This document shows positions 57,982 to 64,000 of a stretch of DNA of 64,000 nt, in pieces. Under the pieces are notes generated by a model. The model was given only the letters and a program-made list of their open reading frames with translations, was not told the origin of the DNA and searched no databases. Every line of letters starts with the position of its first letter. The first letter of the stretch is position 1. This DNA comes from Aporrectodea caliginosa (taxonomy: Eukaryota; Annelida; Clitellata; Crassiclitellata; Lumbricidae), in the NCBI GenBank assembly GCA_020284085.1, contig JACEVL010000062.1, positions 581,001-645,000 of the forward strand, given 5' to 3'. The position numbers and the translations under genes are program-made.

Positions 57982-58896
57982 GGCCTACCATTAAGGGAAT
58001 ATCTTTACTTATGGAACGAGGTAATTTGCTTTCTTATTTTTTATTTTTGAATTTCTAATCAATAGTTGAAAGTCATTCAATATTTTCTCGTAGCCTATTT
58101 CGGAAAGCGGTCTGTTCTTTTCTAAAGTTCTTAGTCTTTCAGATTCTGGTGATACTTTTGCCATATTTTTATTTTTATAACAACTGTTTAAGATGTTCAT
58201 TGTTCAACCAAGTTTTTCTAACTTCCAATAGATTTAGGTGATCAACTTTAACCTAAGGAATCATTTGTTTTTATATAAACCTTAATATTGTGATTCAAAA
58301 TTATAGTGGGCTGTGAATATGTAAATTAGTTTAATTCTCCATATAACTTTCGTCGGTAGACAACACAATTTTTGCGCTAGAAGTTTGAGGCTATGCTGTA
58401 ACATCTTGAAAAAAATTGATGTGTCGATATGGCCAAATGATCATACTTAGAAATTGATAGTAATTATGACGTTAGGATTGTTTTCAAACTGGTGTAATAT
58501 GTTTGTCTGTAGACGCAGTAAAATTGACAAAACTCCATAATAATTCTACTTTTTTCGACGGTCAAAAATGTTCTTATGACTAAAGCGTGGTCAAAGATGT
58601 GCCAAGATTTCAAGATTGTGAGTAGGCCTACGTCACGTTCGCCGCTCCTTTCTTCGGATTACCTGCTGGTGTTTTCTGGTGATCACGGATGGTACCTGGA
58701 GAGACACCAGTGGCCCCACCGATTCGCTCTGACCCTGGGATTGTCACGTGGTGAAGGACGAAGTGAAACTCTTGAAGGACATTTTGAATGAAGCCTGAAC
58801 TCTTAATATAAACATTATGTAGTTATTTTCTTCAAACTCAATAGAAGATTGAATGACTTCGGAAACGATGACTTGTTGTTATTATCTATTGAGAAG
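57982..58896 (+). other. 3' flank of copy 4
   Basis: Matches the 3' flanks of copies 1 and 3 (AATTTCTAATCAATA, AGATTCTGGTGATACTTT, GTAGGCCTACGTCACGTTC). No gene. Confidence 0.6.
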
Positions 58897-60617
58897 CAGT
58901 GTTGTTCAGTAATTGAAATACATGTAATTGAATTACGTAATTGAATTACTTGTTCTGTAATTTGTAATTGTAATTGAATTACATTTTAAGTCCAGTAATT
59001 GTAATTGTATTTCAATTACAATATTGCATGTAATTTGTAATTGAATGAAGTGTGAATTACCAATTACTTTCATAAAGTCGGCCACAATGCCAGCCTGTCG
59101 CCCACCCCTTTCATTGAATATTAAACTGCTCTATCCTTTCACCCCTGGCACACCTCTTACAACCCACTTTGATAGACCCTATCCATGCAGGGCCAGACTG
59201 CAGTTGTGCACTCTGCCTCATTCTTACCTAGCCCACTTACAACACAGCTTGGTAGCATTGGTAGGAAGAAGCTGCACCTGCTGCATGTTAATGAGGTGCC
59301 TGCTGTCATTTGTCCCCACTGCTCCACTTCCTGGCTTTTGCCTAATAGCTTGCGGCCGGCCGGCGGCAGCTGACCTCAGCCTCGGACCCTGGGTCTAGTA
59401 CATGTGTCTCACAGTTATAGTGATGACCCAAGATTGAGTGGAAAGATCTTGGTGATGACCTACTCGAGGCAGTATCATTATCATAATCTTGCAGGTTGCA
59501 CCATATCTCAACAGAATAAAATATTAGGTTTTATTATTAGGTAGAGTTTGATCCAGTAGTACAAAAGAAATTATTAAAACTTTGAAACAGCTGCAATTAT
59601 GCATTTCCATTTCCAAGAAGGGTAAGTAAGTGTACACATGCATCTGATTTAAGTGATTTTTGCATTAGTAGTTCATTGGTTTATTCGTATGTCATTTATT
59701 TAAGTTTATAGTAATGATTACAGTCATGATAGTCATATCATGTTAAGAAAGAAACTGATTGGTGTGTACACGTCACACGTAGGCCTACATTTTATACAAA
59801 ATACTACAGAAATGAAATCAAATGCAGTTTTATTTTGTAGGGTTACATTACTTACATGGGGGGAATGAAGTGTCAATTACAAGTTACTTTCATAAAGTCA
59901 GCAAATATGCCAGCCTGCTGGGTTGACCCGGGCCACCCGTTTTATTGAATAAACTGCTATGCATTATGTTTGCATGGCAACATAATTGTCAACATTATTC
60001 TATACTTACACTCCTCTGACAATCTTACAGCACACTTTAATAGACCCTCAAAGGGCAAGGGCTGACCATCATTAACAGACTATCCATGCAGGCATTCTTA
60101 GCTAGCTTACTGCAGCTGCCTTCAAAAAACAGAGCTTCCATCTTCAGCTCCAGTTGAGCGTCTCTTTAGCACTGCTGGACGAATTGACTCACTCACCCAG
60201 GTGCAATCAACTAAGTTCTCTAACAGACTATCATTTTGAAAACTTCTACTCCTAAAAATCAAATAAAGTCTAGCTTGTTTTAATGGATCATAATTGTAAA
60301 TCGTATTTTGGGCACAGGTCTGGCAAACTTATAATACAATTGAATGTACATATATTATTACAATTTACAGGTCATTGGCCCATTGGATGTTTTAGTTTAA
60401 AAATAGAGTAAATTAAAAATTATTGAAATTTTTAAATCATGCGCCAATTTTCAAGAAATAATTGAAAAGTAATTGGTAATTGAATTACAATCAAAATGTA
60501 ATTGTAATTGAATTACTTTCACAATCAAGTAATTGTAATTGTAATTCAATTACATTTACAAGCATGTAATTGCAATTATAATTGAATTACATTTGCAATG
60601 TAATTGATACAACACTG
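58897..60617 (+). mobile_element. hAT transposon with TGTAATTGAATTAC arrays and a transposase remnant
   Basis: Ends CAGTGTTGTT and ACAACACTG with a perfect 8-bp duplication TTGAGAAG (58889-58896 and 60618-60625); copy 1 (18070 onwards) is the empty site. Both ends hold many copies of GTAATTGAATTAC in both orientations. Near the right end (60130-60240) a frame reads TELPSSAPVERLFSTAGRID, the hAT C-terminal dimerisation motif. The rest of the transposase is lost. Confidence 0.9.
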
Positions 60618-61339
60618 TTGAGAAGGTGTTTGAACTTGTGCGCATGTGTCAGCCTAAGAGGTATTTAAAACCCGAAATCAATTTCTTAAATGAGACCTAT
60701 GCAAAAAAATCGACACTAGCAAAGTAATCTCTGGTAAAGGTGCTCTCTGCAATGGCTGTTTAATGTTAGTAATTGTTTTTCCTAAAGAGGACCGACTAAC
60801 GAGCATAAGCAGCGTTTTTTCGTGGTACCTACAGCTGTAATAGGCCCTAAAGTAGCCTAAGTATCTAGATATATACATGCGTGATACATGCAATCATACA
60901 TACATGTCATAAGTTTATATACTTTGTATGTATGTAGGCCTACATAAAACTACATATGCATGCATGCATATGTGCATGAATACATTGAATTGAATGGGAG
61001 CTACTTACTGAATCACAGACAACAGATAAAAAGCACGACCGCGTATAGGCTACATTTTCAAAAGTTCTCTGCTGCTGGTGTCAAAAGGGGTAACCCTAAA
61101 CGGTTAATAAACCAGCTAGGTCCAGGAATGGCCTCTTCCCACTAGAATATTACAGAATGATGGCCAAAAGATATTTTTATAATTATACAGTGCCAGCTAA
61201 GTGAGAAAGAAAAAGAGAAAACTTAATTAGTCTTGCTTAACTAACAAAGTTAAATTTTCGCAAAAGAAACATTTCAATTGTTTCACGAGTCACTTCATAA
61301 ATACAGATTAGATATTTTGCATAAGCTTATTTAGCAAAT
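60618..61339 (+). other. 3' flank of copy 4, continued
   Basis: Positions 60620-60910 match 18070-18370 (GTGTCAGCCTAAGAGGTATT, AAGTAATCTCTGGTAAAGG). Beyond this, short ATGC/TGCA simple repeats and AT-rich DNA; no gene. Confidence 0.55.
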
Positions 61340-61800
61340 AATGCGTTAATTCAGTTTACAATTTTTGTTGAGATGATATACTGACCATGGTTATAGAAGG
61401 AGAATTCCAAAATCGTGGACTCAAATCGATATTTGCATGATGTCCTAGTATAATGATTATGAGCAGCAAGTCCTTGAATAAAGTGGCTACTCATCAAACA
61501 GCGAAGAAAGCAGTTTAATATTGGAGCAATACATGAATGAACCAATTTGAAATCTGTAATTATCAGCCAACTTTAGTAGGTTGTATTTTTAAATGCCAGT
61601 TTGGTATGCCTACAGTGTCCGACTATCGGGCGTGAGCATATTATGCGAATGGCCCTCTTCTGCATAATTTTTAGACGATGCAGTCTTGATGGGTAATTAG
61701 AACGATTGGATTGTATCATTAAAATTAGCTGAGTGCCATCGGTCTGGTTAAAATACCAAATGATGTTTCGCGCCAAAATTTAGCAATCTTACTGCTTACT
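61340..61800 (-). mobile_element. LINE C-terminal fragment, minus strand
   Basis: Minus-strand frames read LKIMQKRAIRIICSRPIVGH, then FKLVHSCIAPILNCFLRCLM and HNHYTRTSCKYRF, the end of a Jockey/CR1-like ORF2. One frame change in the middle. 61801-62037 holds nothing recognised. Confidence 0.7.
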
Positions 61801-62037
61801 TTGCGGATGGCTGTAAAGTTCGGTAGATATTGTCGCTTAAAATTAACTGTTTAGCTTGTGCCATTGTAATTTTTCCGACAAGACTTATTCTTAAACTGCA
61901 CAGTATACCTGCATTCACATAAATGTAGATATACGCACATAATGCTACATGTATATCATTTGAAGATTAAACGTGAGGAACGTTACGGTATGCTACGGTA
62001 TGCTAAAGGGCTCTTGATATATTGTATTGTATTGTAT

Positions 62038-62258
62038 TGTATTTGAACACTTGTTATAGCGCCCCTACCAGATTCCTATTCAGAGGCGCTCCCGACTACT
62101 GCGCGAACGCTGAATCGGAGTTTCACGCCGAAGCGCATGAGCAATTGCGAGTGAAGGACTTGCCCAGGGTCCCTACGCGGTGGCTTTGAGGTGGATTCAG
62201 AACCCGCAACCCCTACGGCTGCAAGGCACCGAACATACCCCTATACCACCGCGCCCCA
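62038..62258 (-). mobile_element. tRNA-derived SINE, full length, minus strand
   Basis: Same family as 39413-39616, with GGGGCGCGGTGGTATAGGGG at the 5' end, a B-box, the body and the GAGCGCCTCTGAATAGG...GGGGCGCTATAAC tail. TTGTA repeats follow (62020-62040). Confidence 0.82.
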
Positions 62259-62261
62259 GTA

Positions 62262-62430
62262 TATTGTGTTGTGTTGTGTGTTGCATTGTACTCCACGTTT
62301 ATAATGCGACCGAGCCACCCGCAGTAAAGATCCGAGAAATTAATCTCTGATAAACCGACCCGACCGGGAAGCGAACCCGGGGCGCCGAAGTGACGAGCGG
62401 GAACCAACCCACTCGGCCACCAAGGATCCT
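62262..62430 (-). mobile_element. Second tRNA-derived SINE family, minus strand
   Basis: Minus strand: GGTGGCCGAGTGGGTTGG (A-box TGGCCGAGTGG), GGGTTCGCTTCCCGG (B-box with one change), a body with CAGAGATTAATTTCTC, and a tail ending in ACAAC repeats. Type II-like spacing suggests descent from a Ser or Leu tRNA. Adjacent to, but distinct from, the SINE on its left. Confidence 0.72.
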
Positions 62431-63190
62431 TAATATATATATATATATATGTGGTGGTCATAGGCGCAACCACCCTATGGGGCCCGTGGGACGCGTCTCC
62501 CAACTTTCGAACAGATTGGGACGGTCCCCCAACTTTTGAGAATGTTGAGGTAAACAAGAGCCCAAAATGCACTGCATTCGGTGTCAAATGCTCAAAATTG
62601 CCTTGGCTCCGCCCCCAGACCCCGAAGGGTTCCTCGTACCCTAGTCGTTACGAGCTCCTTGCCTTCCGCAATCGCGGCTATGCTCCTTCCGCCTTCCGCA
62701 CTCGAAGTTCCCCCAACTCGGACGTTCTAGTAGGTCCCATCCCCAACAAATCGCTGACACTGCTGCCGATAAAATATAAAAGGGTCAGGCTAAAGCCGTA
62801 AACTCAAGTGTATCAGAATTCAGTGCAGTATGTTACTGTGTAATTTTACTCTAAAACTTTACTTATCTCGCTTTTTAAAATTCGACTAAGGCTCGCGGTA
62901 GAAGCCTAGGAGGACATTTCAGTTTTTAATGCTGCGACTGCGAGTGGTGTTCTTCTGAAACCTAAGATCTCAGTTTATTTATAATAACAAAGTCATATTT
63001 TTTCACAGATCTCGATGGTTTAGGCACTTTGATATCGAAATCATCGGTGAAAATTTAGAGGTAAATTAGAGCCCAACATGTACTTCATTTGGCATCAAAT
63101 ACTGAAAATTGCGTCGGCACTATGTAGGCCTAATGTTCAACAAAAGAATTAAATCGTACAATACATGCATGCTATGCTCTTAGATACACA
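62431..63190. other. Repeat-rich intergenic, no gene
   Basis: TA microsatellite at 62431-62450. The segment AGGTAAACAAGAGCCCAAAATG (62549) recurs as AGGTAAATTAGAGCCCAACATG (63060), so this is probably a degenerate transposon. The 116-codon frame at 62451-62801 has no recognisable domain and unusual composition; it is not supported as a gene. Confidence 0.4.
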
Positions 63191-63192
63191 TG

Positions 63193-63194
<2 letters not shown>

Positions 63195-63225
<31 letters not shown>

Positions 63226-63560
63226 TCAATCAATCAATCAAAACTCTTTTATTGAATCCATGTCAAATAAAAATCACATAACATTTAACACAAAATATCA
63301 GGATTGGCCGCAAGAGGAGTCCCAAAAGGGATCAAGATCCCGCTAACTAGGACACCTAAAACAACATTTCAGAAATTTGAATTAGTGATAGCTAAATCCT
63401 TGACAAACAGTGCAACATCCAAGTTTCATACAGTAATGCAAACAGTATAGTACATAGTACACAGTACATGATAAACACAATTCAAAACAGTATGAAAATA
63501 AATAAAAAAAACGAAAACCTTAACTAACAGTGAAAAAGAATATCCGGCAGGGTAGGTTAA
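63195..63560 (-). mobile_element. LINE 3' untranslated end with CAAT tail, minus strand
   Basis: A CAAT array (63197-63243) is followed by CTCTTTTATTGAATCCATG and GGGATCAAGATCCCGCTAAC. The layout, a tetranucleotide tail then an AATAAAAG-type end on the minus strand, resembles the LINE end at 37970. No coding part seen. Confidence 0.5.
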
Positions 63561-64000
63561 AGCTAATTTCCATTAATCAGGAAGGCATGCAGCATTTTTT
63601 TAAAGTGTCGTAGTTAACCGTCATGCAGTGGTATTCGAATTTGTATTTTTAGTGACAGTACTTTCGCGAGATAGCTTTCTATTTGAAATTAGAGACGAAA
63701 TCGAGAGACCGCATTTGAATAAACAATATGTCATCTGTCGACTAAGATTATAGTAGGGCTATGCTTCATGTAGTCATAAGCATATCCACCGTTCTTCATG
63801 AAAATTGGTTTATTGCTGTTTAACGGCACCGTGTTGTAATCTGCATTGCCCTCCTTCTTTCTCCGGTCTTGAAACGGACAATGGATTTGATGGAAATTGA
63901 AGTATTGTTTATATTTATATGATCGTAATTAGAATTGATTTTTTACCCATTAGCGCCCAATGATCCCATTTGGGAACACGCGGATAAATTTAAGTATAAA
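63561..64000. other. AT-rich end of window, nothing recognised
   Basis: No open frame, RNA or repeat supported. Confidence 0.4.

Noticed and set aside
62262..62430. A possible Ser or Leu tRNA gene
   Set aside because: Promoter boxes and long variable spacing fit, but the B-box has a change and the sequence runs into a SINE body with a repeat tail.
62451..62801. 116-codon + strand ORF near the right end
   Set aside because: No domain, lies in repeat-like sequence partly duplicated at 63060, and starts beside a TA microsatellite.

Overview
This window is eukaryotic and most likely comes from a marine invertebrate. It is AT-rich and has GT-AG introns. It is crowded with tRNA-derived SINEs, 5'-truncated non-LTR retrotransposons and small inverted-repeat DNA transposons. 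The octamer TAGGCCTA recurs throughout. An expanded TRIM family with an NHL-like propeller and an interferon-response-like promoter motif would suit an echinoderm, hemichordate or other deuterostome, but the sequence alone does not settle the phylum.

The gene content is one tandem array of four paralogues, all on the + strand. Each has the same three-exon plan. Exon 1 encodes a C3HC4 RING, two B-boxes and a coiled coil. Exon 2 encodes a further Lys/Glu-rich coiled coil of 154-172 codons, phase 1 at both ends. Exon 3 encodes a six-bladed NHL-like beta-propeller and the stop. Copy 1 lies at 5409-14993, copy 2 at 23670-30378, copy 3 at 40091-49226 and copy 4 at 52699-57263. Copies 3 and 4 are open from start to stop (826 and 841 residues when spliced). 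Copy 2 has a one-base deletion in exon 1. Copy 1 has open exons 1 and 2, but exon 3 begins with a stop codon, carries more lesions and is split by a 905-bp hAT element. Flanks and introns are also duplicated between copies, so the array grew by segmental duplication.

All four copies carry a 22-bp inverted repeat, AAATCGAAA-N4-TTTCGATTT, 22-23 bp upstream of the ATG. Its + strand reads GAAATCGAAA, which fits the GAAANNGAAA core bound by interferon regulatory factors. With RING and B-boxes in the same proteins, this suggests an inducible family of ubiquitin-ligase-type immune proteins whose propeller loops differ from copy to copy.

Most of the rest is mobile DNA. Region by region: 1-5400, duplicated flank of copy 1 with a ~1-kb tandem duplication and a LINE piece; 6721-9273, a hAT containing a LINE containing another hAT; 10965-13172, intron 2 with a 160-bp hairpin and two adjacent palindromes; 13691-20151, several transposons downstream of and inside copy 1; 20530-22392, LINE pieces and a GTA array; 26119-29070, two DNA transposons inside intron 2 of copy 2; 30590-38644, SINEs, LINEs, a mariner foldback and a patterned inverted-repeat element; 42249-47740, transposons in the introns of copy 3; 55240-60617, a hairpin element, a 3'-flank inverted-repeat element and a hAT with a transposase remnant; 61340-64000, LINE and SINE pieces. 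Three different inverted-repeat elements with 9-bp target duplications share the same ~37-bp minisatellite core.
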